In this document: one piece after another, positions 1 through 9,599 of the stretch
How positions within the stretch are numbered: the stretch's first letter is position 1
How the letters are laid out: every line of letters starts with the position of its first letter
Source of the DNA: Begonia masoniana
Lineage: Eukaryota; Streptophyta; Magnoliopsida; Cucurbitales; Begoniaceae
Length of the DNA: 64,000 nucleotides
Assembly: GCA_022432975.1 (NCBI GenBank)
Contig: CM039508.1
Location: 25,111,278-25,175,277 of the forward strand
Direction of reading: 5' to 3'
Notes under the pieces: model-generated
What the model was told of the DNA's origin: nothing
The model's database searches: none
What the model saw: the letters and a program-made list of their open reading frames with translations, nothing else
Program-made: the position numbers and the translations under genes

Positions 1-22
1 TACTGTTAGTGCTTGAAGGGAA

Positions 23-570
23 ATGACAAAAAAATATGATGTTTGGAATTATTTTACTATTGTTAACAATGGTGATGATAAAAACTCTAGAGCTAAATGT
101 AATCATTATGGAAAAACATATACATGTGATACACTAAAAAATAAGACATCAAGCTTGAAAAAACACATCTATATTTGTGTAAAATTATTAGCAAATTTAG
201 ATATGAAGCAAAAGACTTTGAGCTTTTAGAATATGAATAGTAATGGACAGCGACTTTCATGTTTTAGTGTCGAGAACTACTTGCAAAAATGATAATTAAT
301 GAGGAATTCTCTTTGAAGTTTGTTGAAAGAGAAAGTTTTAGAGCATATTCTCAATATATGCAACTGAGATTTTTTATACCTTCTAAATTTACTATTGCTT
401 GTAGATGAAATTAAAAGAGTAATTTAGAAGAACATCACAATGAGTATGTTTGACTACAAATAGATGGACTTCTGTTCAGAATTTAAATTACATGGTTTTA
501 ACTGCTCATTACATTTATAGTGATTGGACCATGCATAAGAAGATTTTAATTTTTTTTATTTCCAATCATA
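23..570 (+). pseudogene. hAT transposase N-terminal relic (BED zinc finger)
   Basis: Three pieces in shifting frames match the start of plant RICESLEEPER-type hAT transposases, which cut and paste their own element in the nucleus. 23-229 holds a BED-like finger (W-N-Y-F-T, then A-K-C-N-H-Y-G-K, then S-S-L-K-K-H-I); the usual CxxC is changed so its second Cys is gone. About 309-400 reads EFSLKFVERESFRAY, and about 450-570 reads WTSVQNLNYMVLTAHYIYSDW in family style. Stops and frame changes separate the pieces, so it is dead. It ends where an A-family LTR fragment begins at 573, and no continuation is seen after 3893. The family call rests on motif recognition only. Confidence 0.75.
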
Positions 571-572
571 AA

Positions 573-886
573 TGTAACGCCCCCGAACCCGCCTCAGTTC
601 AGTGCGCTACTTTGCATAATATGCAATCCCGCGTTTAAAAGGACGTTTAAAATAATTTTCAATAAAATTTTGACTTGATTTTCAAGTTTTTCGAACCCTG
701 AAAAATGGTTGGAAAACGTGCCTAAAATACGTTTAAAATACGTCGGAAAATGTCGGGTTAAAAAATTTGGAAAACCAAAAATTTAAAAAAAAAAACAGGT
801 CTGGGTGTCCCTCGCGCGCACCGCAAGCCTGCTGTGCGCATCACGCGCGCAGTAGGGACCCGCACGCGCCCCAGTACGATCATTGG
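573..886 (-). mobile_element. Family A LTR fragment, left part
   Basis: It begins TGTAACGCCCCCGAACCC, the antisense-side terminus shared by all A LTRs here, followed by the TGCGCTACTTTGC and CCCGCGTTTAAAA blocks also found at 12442 and 30916. It is interrupted at 887 by a solo A LTR in opposite orientation and resumes at 3578. The part next to the break is GC-rich (CGCGCGCA runs). Confidence 0.7.
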
Positions 887-1200
887 TGTAACACCCGAAA
901 AATTTCAATAACGCGTATAGGCTTATGATTATGGTTAAGGTAATTAAAGTGAAGTAATATTTGTTATTGGTTAGAAGGGAGAAAAGAGTTTGGAAAATTC
1001 AAAACCAAAAAGAATTGTTTGAAAAGTCAAAGCACAATTGGACCAATAGAAAATTAGTTAGAAAATTAGTTAGAAAAATTGAATGAAAGGAGAGAAAGGA
1101 GTAGCCAATCACGTTGGAAATGAAAGGAGAAAAAGGGGAAGGGTTGTTATTATAATTAGGTGAAATGTTGGTGTAAAAATGAAAAGTAAAAAGATGGTTT

Positions 1201-1209
1201 TATAAATTA
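1201..1209 (+). promoter_or_regulatory. Putative TATA box of LTR promoter
   Basis: TATAAATTA sits in the middle of the LTR, followed after about 30 bp by a CCCTTCTTCTTCC pyrimidine patch typical of plant transcription starts, then by a 5' splice-like TTTAAG/GTAAGAG near 1330. Position is plausible for the U3/R border; there is no direct evidence of use. Confidence 0.4.
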
Positions 1210-1943
1210 AAAGAAAGTGAAGGAGAAAACATCAAAAAAACCCTTCTTCTTCCCCTTGCTCTCCACGGTCCTTTGGCAGCCATTGAAGTGTATCTCCTTC
1301 CTTCAATCTTCTATTTTCTCAAGCTTTAAGGTAAGAGTTTAAGTGGGTTTTATGTTTGATGCAACTTAGGGTTGATTTTTAGTGTTTTGATGGAGTTTGT
1401 GTGAGTTTTAGTTAGGGTTTGGAAACCCTAGCTTGAGAGCTCCGAAATTTGGGTTCTTTGATGAGTGTTCTTCCTAGTTTTGGTTATTTAAGTTTTAGAT
1501 AGATTAGTTTAGGTTGATTTTTAAGGATAGAGTGAAGATTGGAGTTGAATTTGGAAAAAATGGTTTTGTGCAAAAGGTGGCCGATTCTGTTGGCTGGAGT
1601 TTCGGTTTGGTTATTGAATTGGTTTGGTTAATTTAAGCATTTCAATGGATAGTAGATGTGTAGAGCTTTCCGAGTTGGGGTGGCACGTCGAAATCCGTTG
1701 AAAAATAAGGAAGTTATGGCCGTTTAAAGTTGGACGTCGGTAAAGTTCATAAAAATCGGGTTTGTGTGTTTAATTGTGAGATTGTTTGAGTGTTGGTTAG
1801 TTTTAGGTTAAAAGTGATGGTTAGTTTAAGTTAGTTGAAGTTTTAGAATCCTTTAGCGTGTTACTAAGTAACTTTTCGTTATTGGTTAAGTGATCGAACG
1901 TGTGATTTGACTGGTGGAAGTGAGAAAGCAATTACCGAGACGC

Positions 1944-2568
1944 CAGGTAAGTAGTGGATGTGTGCCTTTTGCCTTCGGGCCTACACCACAGAACGATAGG
2001 GAATTGTTTGTTTGCTTTGTTTGGTTGTTTGCTTGATGGTTTGTATGTGACATGTATCATTGTTTTCAAACTACGAAACGAACAGGGTTTTAGCATGTTT
2101 TGAATTGTGTGGATGAAATGTAAGATATACAACAGTGTGATAGGCAAATGTGTCTCGAGTGCTACTCGAGAGGTACGCAACTGTGTCTCGAGTGCTACTC
2201 GAGAGGTACGCAAATGTGTCTCGAGTGCTACTCGAGAGGTACGCAACTGTGTCTCGAGTGCTACTCGAGAGGTACGCAACTGTGTCTCGAGTGCTACTCG
2301 AGAGGTACGCCACTGTGTCTCGAGTGATACTCGAGAGGTACGCTGTCTCGAGTAGAATGATATTCTACGAGAGAGGTACGCTTACGCTAAATGTAGTGAG
2401 AACGCGATGCATACAACCGAGAGTTAGAAATCGCATGTATTAGGGTTGTGTGTAAGGGTTGTGGGTGCATCGTACTTTGTTTGTGTATGCATATCATTAT
2501 TCCCTACTTGCTAAGCATTAGGCTTACGTTTTGTGTTCTGTGGTGTAGGTGACGAGTATTTGACAGGT
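1944..2568 (+). promoter_or_regulatory. LTR splice/hairpin cassette (A solo LTR 1)
   Basis: CAG/GTAAGT donor at 1944-1952, GCC-TTCG-GGC hairpin at 1971-1980, arm 1 CCTACACCACAGAAC at 1980-1994, tandem array 2150-2343, arm 2 GTTCTGTGGTGTAGG at 2535-2549 (a perfect 15-bp complement of arm 1), acceptor AG at 2547-2548, an 18-nt segment 2549-2566 ending CAG, then GTGAG. The same order is found in every complete A LTR of the window. Intron status is inferred from sequence only. Confidence 0.6.
2150..2343 (+). repeat. 33-bp tandem array, six units
   Basis: Six near-identical head-to-tail 33-bp units. Each contains CTCGAGT-gct-ACTCGAG, a 7-bp-stem palindrome with two XhoI-type CTCGAG sites. It lies inside the predicted LTR intron. 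Open frames in all phases across it are by-products of a repeat length divisible by three. Confidence 0.95.
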
Positions 2569-3577
2569 GAGGTTGACGAGACCGCCGAGGATTAGGCCGC
2601 AGTCGGAGGAGTACGGAGATCGCCGGTGTAGGCTATTTGTCGGGGCGTCTGGATCACTATCTTTCTTTGGGTATTTTGTGGGAATGTTGTGGATAGTTTT
2701 GTTTGTAAAGGTTTGTTTTGAAATAGATTAGAATGGTGGAAGGTTTTAGTACTTGGTTTCGTAAATGTTTTCGTACTCACTTTGATGGTTTTATGAATTT
2801 ATTGTGTTGATAAGTAGTGAGTACAAATGTTTGGAATTGAAGATGTATATTTTCCGGTTTTAAATTGCAGGTTTTGGTTTATCGGATTTTAGGCGTTATG
2901 TCGTCCGTTTTGATTTTAAAACAAACAACGTCGGGTTTAAGTTAGCTATTTTTATTAATATCCGTTTGAAGTCGGTTTTCCACAAAATTTACGGGATTTG
3001 AAGATTTATGTGTCCGGAGCGTATGGTAGAAATTTCGGGATTTTTGGAGGTGTATGGCTCGTAGAAAAGTGTAGAAAGGTTGGAAAAGTCAAGAAAAGTC
3101 AAAACGGGGTGTTTTGGGACGTTTTTGGTCGAAAATACCCGAGCCGGCCCGACCGATCGGGCATGGGTCACGATCGATCGTGTCCAGGGTCAATTTTGGT
3201 GAAAATAGCCTGAGCGGGCCCGATCGATCGGGCCCAAAACGCGACCGATCGCGATTGGGCACCTGCGGGGCGCGCGGAGCGTAGGAGCACGCGCGCGCAG
3301 GCGCTCGCGCGCGCACACAGCGCGCGCCCAGCGCCCAATTGGCTGATTTTTTTTTAAAATTTTAAATTTCTTCCTTTTTCTACAATATGTTGACCCGACA
3401 TTTTCCGACGTATTTTAAACGTATTTTGGTCCCGTTTTCCAATAAATTTCGAGGGTTCGAAAAACCCGAAAACGAGTCATAAAATTTACGAAAATTATTT
3501 TAAACGATGTTTTAAACGCGGGTTTGGTTTGGTATGTGACGCACCGAGCCGGGTCGGGTTTGGGGCGTTACAATTGG

Positions 3578-3893
3578 TGCCGATAGATCGGCACCCTCTC
3601 GGGTGCGCGATCGAGGAACAGTAGCTCCTGCCGATCGATCGGCGCTGCTGGGCGCAGCGCGCGCCCAGCTGTGCCCTGCGCGCCACCTTCGACCTCCTAC
3701 TCATTTCTTCCACTTTTCCTCAAGCCAAACACCTCCAAATCACCCAAAACTTTAACCAAACATTCCCTACACTCCCGGCTCCATGACCCGTAAAAATCTA
3801 GGAAAATCGACCCCAAAATATTAACGAAAATGTTGAAATAATTGAACCCTATGTTGTTTACAATACGATAAAAACGAGCGGCATAACGACTAA
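3578..3893 (-). mobile_element. Family A LTR fragment, right part
   Basis: Continues the fragment broken at 887. The end carries the A-family block around AACGAGCGGCATAACGACT, matching 12600 and 31070. The remainder of that LTR (array, cassette, far terminus) is missing, so the fragment is truncated. Confidence 0.65.
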
Positions 3894-3926
3894 AATTAGT
3901 AAATAGTGAGAACATCCATAACCGAG

Positions 3927-4061
3927 TATCGGCACCCTGCGAGAAGAAGGTTTTCACCTTGGATCTGGGCACTTCTTGGGTTATTCTCAGTTGCTGGAAT
4001 TGTGTTGTTCATAGGTCACCATAACTATCATGAAGATCAAGTTAAGCATCCTGCTATTGAG
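3927..4061 (+). other. Exon-like segment with a membrane anchor
   Basis: An open segment reads R-R-R-F, then a hydrophobic helix SPWIWALLGLFSVAGIVLFI, then a His/Asp/Glu-rich stretch, and ends TTGAG/GTATTC, a plausible 5' splice site. Short basic residues before one helix fit a type II signal anchor, for example of a Golgi enzyme, but I do not recognise the family. It lies between transposon fragments, with no partner exons in view, so it is probably a gene fragment or relic. Confidence 0.35.
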
Positions 4062-4209
4062 GTATTCACAATGAGTTCTTTTGAAAATGATTTGACTTTA
4101 AACTTAATATTTCTCAATCCTAGGTGATATTAGGAAATCAGGCTTATGACTTTTGAGGGTTTCATGTTTGAGTTATTCATTACTTTGCTATGCCTTCTTA
4201 TTATTTTCA

Positions 4210-4452
4210 TACCCCTGAACCGGAGGACCAGAACTGAAAATTCTACTCGGCCTCTATGGTAGAATCAATTCCAGCAACTAATTTTTTTTTTCCCTGGGAG
4301 GACCAGAACCGAGACCACATTTATGGTCCGATTCTGGTCCGATCCTAGAATAAAAATTAGGATTATTGGTTCTAAAATTTGAAAATCAAAATTTATTGGT
4401 CTGGTCCTAATCTCTCGAAAAAATAGACCGAACAGAACCATACTCACCCCTA
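4210..4452. mobile_element. hAT-type MITE-like element, decayed
   Basis: The right end on the minus strand reads TAGGGGTGAGTATGG, the common start of plant hAT miniature elements, and the interior has GGTTCTGGTC/GACCAGAACC-type subterminal repeats. The left end (TACCCCTGAACC) is degraded and no 8-bp TSD is visible. Confidence 0.35.
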
Positions 4453-4569
4453 ATCTAACGTGATACCCATACCCAGCAGTTGATTCACTGAACCTTAAAC
4501 TCACTCATGTGCTTGTTGATACTACATCCATCTGCGTATTTCAAATTCACAAGCCTTTTAATTATAAGA

Positions 4570-4853
4570 GCTTTATTTTGAGAACTCAGTGACTCTAATT
4601 TCTTCCACAGTTGAGCAACTTAGTCTTTGTAGCAATATTATGAAACACACTTGCATCAACACAACATCTGATATAAGCAACACTTTCGATACATCAATTT
4701 ACAATCTCTATTTGTCTCGCCTCTCGGTCTCGTTACATCCCCCATCAATTGGCTCATGAAGATCTTTACAAAAAAACATATCTTCCATCATAGCTTTCCC
4801 CATATAATAATTGTCAGACTTCAATTTTAACATCGAACATGAATTCTTGGCCA
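4570..4853 (-). pseudogene. Ty1/copia gag relic
   Basis: On the minus strand from 4853 a frame begins M-A-K-N and contains LKSDNYYMGKAMMEDMF and CKDLHEPI, the N-terminal gag signature of plant copia elements (the capsid domain that packages element RNA). In-frame stops follow about 45 codons in, and gag-like residues continue only as fragments to about 4570. It lies just inside the LTR and primer site at 4948-5593, as expected for the 5' end of a minus-strand copia element. Protease, integrase and RT are absent. Confidence 0.6.
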
Positions 4854-4947
4854 TTTTAATTAACACAAGAAATCCAAAAAAAATATAAAGCCAAAAACTT
4901 TATTTATCATGGTGAAATCTGACAAAACTTGAGAATCTAGTAATCTA

Positions 4948-4959
4948 GCTATGATACCA
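4948..4959 (-). other. Primer binding site, copia element
   Basis: The minus strand reads TGGTATCATAGC, one mismatch from the initiator-Met tRNA complement TGGTATCAGAGC, two bases from the LTR end. Confidence 0.7.
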
Positions 4960-4961
4960 CT

Positions 4962-5593
4962 CGTTAGGAAAAATGGTCTATAAAATAGGATTATGCAGTG
5001 GATAAATGATTTTTTCTCTCTTTCTGTGATTAAAATAGATTACTGTACTAATTGATAATATGTATAAAATAAAGCACAAAATAACGAGACACCAAATTTA
5101 ACGTGGTTCGACAATGTGACTACGCCCACAGAACTAAAATCTGATATGATCTTTCACTATCAAATAATAGATATACAATAATCCTTTCTAGAATAAACTA
5201 GAAGAAATAACAGAAAAATCAATTAATCTCGAGAATCAATATTATCATCAAATAGTAGAAAAATAGAGTGATATCACCAATCGACTGACGACACAAGCTG
5301 AGTAACTTTTGCTCTTCAATAATCGAAATTGATAGAATTGTAGATCTCGTCGACACGAAGAACACTTTGAAATCTTGGCTGAAATGGAAAAAAATCAATT
5401 GTTTGATCTTGCACACAAAGATCAAAAAACTCGAAGAAAAATCATTTTTTTCTTCTCTCTCTAGTCAAATCTCACTCTTCAAATTTTCTCTCTATCTTAT
5501 TTTCTCTCTCTTCAATCTTCTTTTTTAAAAACCACTAGTCTCTATCTCTTTTTACTTTATTAATTTTTTTTCATTATGTGGGTCCACCTAACA
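4962..5593 (-). mobile_element. Ty1/copia-type 5' LTR
   Basis: 632 bp bounded by (T)GTTAGG and CCTAACA as read on the + strand, next to the primer site at 4948. It contains the ACGTGGTTCGAC...CTACGCCCACAG block common in plant copia LTRs. The first base has mutated (C for T). The far half of the element is not found. Confidence 0.65.
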
Positions 5594-5639
5594 CTAATGG
5601 AAAATGATATTATGGGGATTGATTCAGACTTTTGAAGCT

Positions 5640-6456
5640 GAGATTGCTTAGTTGACAATCGAGTTAGTTATAACAATTATTTTGTAATATATGGACAGGG
5701 AGAGCAAACCTTTTACTAGTTATTAGACAAGTGTTTATATTTCTGGGTTATTAAGAGGGTGTGAGGAATAAGTATAGAAGTCTAAGAGAGCCGTTTGGTG
5801 AGAAAGTTTTGTAAACTTTGTGTTCATCAATAAGAAATTCTTCAGTTGCATCTTAGATGTAGGACGTGATAAAGTCTGAACCACAAAAAAATCTTGTGCA
5901 AAGTTTTTCTAGTTTTGTGATTGTTTGAGTGATCAATTTTCTTAACAATTGGTGCTTTAAGTGCTAAAATATTTTCATGTAAGAGACTATCCAAGTCAAT
6001 GAACTAGGATAAAACCTGCTACTTTCGTCAGAAGTATGGGCAAAAGTTGAGTGACGTAAATTGCATAATGAAATTAAGAGAGCTGCTTAGAAGAAAAACT
6101 GTCAATGTCATCCGCTGAAGCTGATTTCATAAAAGAAGATCATGGCGATGAAGATTTTCTTGTTTGTTTGATATATGCTTCAATCGAAAGTTATTTTCGA
6201 CAAATTAGGTTGTTTCAGAAGGTGTTGTATTAAAGGGTAATAAAGTATTATGGAAGACAGCTGATATTAGTACAATTAAAATCAAAATGTTTGATGGAAT
6301 TATCAGAACACTTGGTAATGTGACACAAGTTCTTGATTTAAAGAAGAATATGATATCATTAAGTACAATGGATTCAATAAGGTATAAGTATATTGTTGTA
6401 AGTTGAGTCGTTAAGATCAGTAAGGTTGCTCTCATCATGTTAAATGACACAAAAAG
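5640..6456 (+). pseudogene. Second Ty1/copia remnant, plus strand
   Basis: LTR-like AT-rich sequence runs to about 5955, followed by leader and gag/pol scraps. At about 6215-6450 the + frame reads IKMFDGIIRTLG, LDLKKNMISLSTMD and S-K-V-A-L-I-M, the gag-pre-integrase domain that precedes copia integrase. One stop interrupts it and the fragment ends at an A-family LTR piece at 6457. No integrase or RT is visible. The call rests on motif recognition. Confidence 0.6.
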
Positions 6457-6590
6457 TGTAACGCCGCCGAACCCACCCCAGCTCGGTGCGCTACTTGGCT
6501 CACTCTAACCCCGATGAAAACGACGTTTAAAATAATTTTTATAAACCCCAATAAGTTTTCAAAATGTTATGTTTTATAAGGTTATATAAT
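6457..6590 (-). mobile_element. Short family A LTR terminus
   Basis: TGTAACGCCGCCGAACCC and the GGTGCGCTACTTGGC block match the ends of other A LTRs. Similarity fades after about 130 bp, with no cassette and no far end: a truncated insertion. Confidence 0.55.
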
Positions 6591-6599
6591 TATAGTAAT

Positions 6600-7292
6600 A
6601 AGACTTATAAGTTTATCAAATCACTTTCTAAAAGGTTATTTGAGAATACTTTGGAAAAAGTCTAGTTCTCGAGTGAAGTTTAAGCTGAGATCTAAATTTA
6701 TATCAGAGTCAATATGTCAGCTCAGTACGAATGTTTGGGGTGATGTCGTCACCAGTCAGTTTCACGTCTGAATTCTACTGTCAGAGGCAGAACAAAGATA
6801 AATGGTCAAACTCCACGACGATATGGTGAGACTAGTTCTGTGAGTTACATTGTATGTGTTCAAGGGAATTGAGTCTAGTAGGGAGTATTCAACATATTTA
6901 GATGCAATTAATTGTGACAACTCTGATAGTCTGGTGATACCATGGAGGAGAAAATGTGATTTCTTTTTTAGTATGTTTTTTAAGTTTAAACTGTGATTAA
7001 ACTTGGTCAGTATTAATTGATGATGATAGGAAGTAAGGTAAAGAGATTTATTGGGGGTACAAATGTAATTAGATGCTTAAGAATTGGTGGAGTTATGGTT
7101 TGTTATAAGCATAAGAGTGAGGTGTGTGTGGTGAAAGTGACTTGTAACCGTCCAAAGGAGTCTATATAGTGGAGGAATGATATTGTTGAGAGTATTATCA
7201 ATTATCAATAATCTATTATCAAAGAATGTTTCTATCTCTTTTATTAAGAGTATTATGAGTCCTTCACTGGACTTGTGGTTTCCGATTCTAGA
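6600..7292. other. AT-rich remnant, probably copia LTR-like
   Basis: No coding region is recognised. 7000-7292 is AT-rich and resembles the 3' part of a copia element. It is cut at 7293-7297 by element C and resumes at 41042 (CTCTAGATTCG). Confidence 0.35.
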
Positions 7293-7297
7293 GTTTC

Positions 7298-8310
7298 TGA
7301 TGCGAACCTCAGATCGAAAGGACCCGGGACCCGATAACAACGTGGAATAATTCAAAAGAATGCCTTTTTGATTCAAGAACAAAATAAGGAACTAAGACCC
7401 CAATCGAAGAATTCGATGGAACCCTAGTTATCAAAACAGGAGCTTGTCTAGAGCCATACCTATTGGCTGAACCGAAGCTATCAAAACAGGAGCTTGACCC
7501 AGACCAAACTCATTGGTTAGAACCAAAGCTATCAAGCAAGATTCTTCAAGCGTGACTTGAAGAAGATCGTTGTTCTTCGCAAAGAACTAAAGAGAAATCC
7601 TCTCTAAAAACTCAATCTTTAATTCAAACTTGTTCCTCTCTTAATTTGAAATAGTTTTGCCATAAATAGGCTACACATTAAAATTAAATTAAATAATAAA
7701 AAAAATAATGATAAAATAACTAATAAAATCGTGAGATAATGATCCTTTGCATGATCAGATATCATCTCATGTTTAAACTACGCTTGAACATGATTTGAAT
7801 TGATTTGAGTAGATTCAGCTGGATAACATCTTTTCCTACGAGATTTGTGTGATTTGTATGTGCTTTGCATGTGACTTTTTAATTCCTCGTATACGCATGT
7901 GCTTGACGCATGTCCTCTTTAATTCCTACATATGCATGTGCATGACACATGTGTTTTTAATTCTTACATGCGGATGTGCGTCGCACCCTCCCTTTTTAAT
8001 TATAACGTGTGCATGTATGCCGCACTCTTTCTTCAAAAGATTTTCCAATAATCTTGGACTTCTTGCTCTAGTCATTGGGCTGCCCATATCTTCAATTGGA
8101 TCCTTGTTATTGGGCTTTGACTTTGTCTCAACTTGGATCACATCATAAACCAAGTCATGTGAATTTTTATCTCTTTCCAACCCACGTAAATCTTTATCTC
8201 TTTGTAGTTTGTGTGGATCTTTACCCTTCTCTATTCAATCCATTGGGATTTGTGGAGCTCAACTTTGTTCCTTATGGGTCTTCTTTTGCCAATTTTGTGG
8301 GGCCCACTTC
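7298..8310 (-). mobile_element. C 3' LTR, first part
   Basis: Matches 39855-40870 closely. It includes four imperfect copies of a motif around TTTAATTCCTACATATGCATG (about 7850-8000), rich in GCATGTGCATG-like RY elements, also present in the other LTR at 40420-40580. It is interrupted at 8311 by the B LTR and continues at 35516. Confidence 0.88.
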
Positions 8311-8519
8311 TGTAGTGACCCTTAATCCCATCCTAATTTTCCGTAAAAATTTTTCTTTTTCTAACATTAGTCAAAGTCTAAATTGTTGGAAATCGTTTCT
8401 AAAAACCTTGAAAACCAATGAAGAAAACACATTAAATAAAGGAAAAGTAGTCGGCCAGTTGAACCGAGGGCAAAAAGGGCAACTGTGCCCAAATTGCGTG
8501 GCCGATCAATCAGCCATTT

Positions 8520-8800
8520 CAGCCGATCGATCGGTTGTTGCCAAAAATGCGGGGGCGATCGATCGCCCTCATAACAAGCGATCAATCGCCCTTGGCGATC
8601 GATCACCAGCCGATCGATCGCCCTCACCAGGCAATCGATCGGTACACGCTCTGGAATTTCTTCCAGAGCATAGCCAAAGAGGGCCGATTGATCGCCCTCA
8701 CCAGACAATCGATCGGCACACGCTCTGGAATTTCTTCCAGAGCATAGCCAAAGAGGGCCGATCGATCGCCCTCCCTGGCGATCGATCGGCAAGCTCTCTG
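8520..8800. repeat. GATCGATC-rich direct repeats with hairpins in B1
   Basis: About ten copies of CGATCGATCG-like palindromes, and two direct copies (about 74 bp each, about 8630-8770) that each contain GCTCTGGAA-tttc-TTCCAGAGC, a 9-bp-stem hairpin. B2 has one copy at about 18365-18390. Long frames here are repeat artefacts. Confidence 0.85.
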
Positions 8801-9523
8801 GAATCCAAATTTCCAGAGAGCTGCCTCCTTCTTTCTTTCATGCCCTGCACATTTCACACACACTTCACAATTCACAATATTTTCCACTCCACACCTTCAT
8901 CACTTTTTCTAAATACATTTCGTAACAACACTTCAACATAACAACACTACTACCCACATACAATCTTCACTTCACCAATCACCCAAAAACCGACTCAAAA
9001 CATATTTAAAATGTAACCAAATTTCATAAAAACGAACCGCGTGGATCCGTTTAAAAATTAAACATTTCCTTATGAAACTCAAGTCACCAAGCAGTTCAGT
9101 ATAACCTCTATAAAAGATTTAACCAAAAGAATTCATAAACGATTTTCAAAAACATCAAAATGTGTAAGTTTTCTAGCTAATCACCCATTAGCCCAACTAA
9201 ACATCCCTGTACATTTATCGACGTTTCTAACTATAAAAATCCCTAACGAGATGTCCCCACGGGTCAAAATACACGTCGACTGCCCAGCGCACTCCCACGG
9301 GCCATCCTCCATCAACATTGTAACACCCACGAATTTAGATTTAATTAAAATATGGATCTTAGAATTATCTAAATTAGATTTATGTTCGGGTATTCTAATT
9401 GGAGAAATTGAGCCGGGTACGGGGTGAGGATCAATTTAGGAAAATGTATAATTTACGAGATTTAACGAAATTCGAATGGTCGAAAACGAGAGAGCAAAAC
9501 GGTATAGTAATGTTTTAATAGAA

Positions 9524-9525
<2 letters not shown>

Positions 9526-9562
<37 letters not shown>

Positions 9563-9599
9563 TAAAACAACAGAATGGTTAAAAACCATTCTGTTGTTT
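9526..9599 (+). repeat. ATT microsatellite plus perfect hairpin
   Basis: About eleven ATT units are followed by AAACAACAGAATGGTT and, after three bases, its exact 16-bp complement (9565-9599). The A LTR at 55995 has the same arrangement at 58387-58485 with a different but still perfect stem. Confidence 0.85.

Larger units (their letters stand above)
887..3572 (+). mobile_element. Solo LTR, family A, sense strand +
   Basis: The LTR runs from TGTAACACCCG to GGGGCGTTACA and is flanked by the 5-bp direct repeat ATTGG (882-886 and 3573-3577), which proves a single insertion event reduced to one LTR. Length is 2686 bp. A TATA-like TATAAATTA lies at 1201-1209, about 30 bp before a pyrimidine-rich start-like region. 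The splice/hairpin cassette lies at 1940-2570 and encloses a 33-bp tandem array. No coding region is seen; short frames over the array are repeat artefacts. Confidence 0.9.

Noticed and set aside
2071..2443. Several overlapping open frames across the 33-bp array
   Set aside because: Present in several phases and on both strands because the unit length is a multiple of three; no codon bias or start context.
7849..8030. GCATGTGCATG repeats in C LTR as seed-specific RY enhancers
   Set aside because: Motifs are visible in both LTRs, but nothing in the sequence ties them to a particular expression pattern.
8075..8941. 288-codon frame spanning the C LTR and B1 start
   Set aside because: It crosses the TSD junction of two unrelated elements, so it cannot be an evolved gene.
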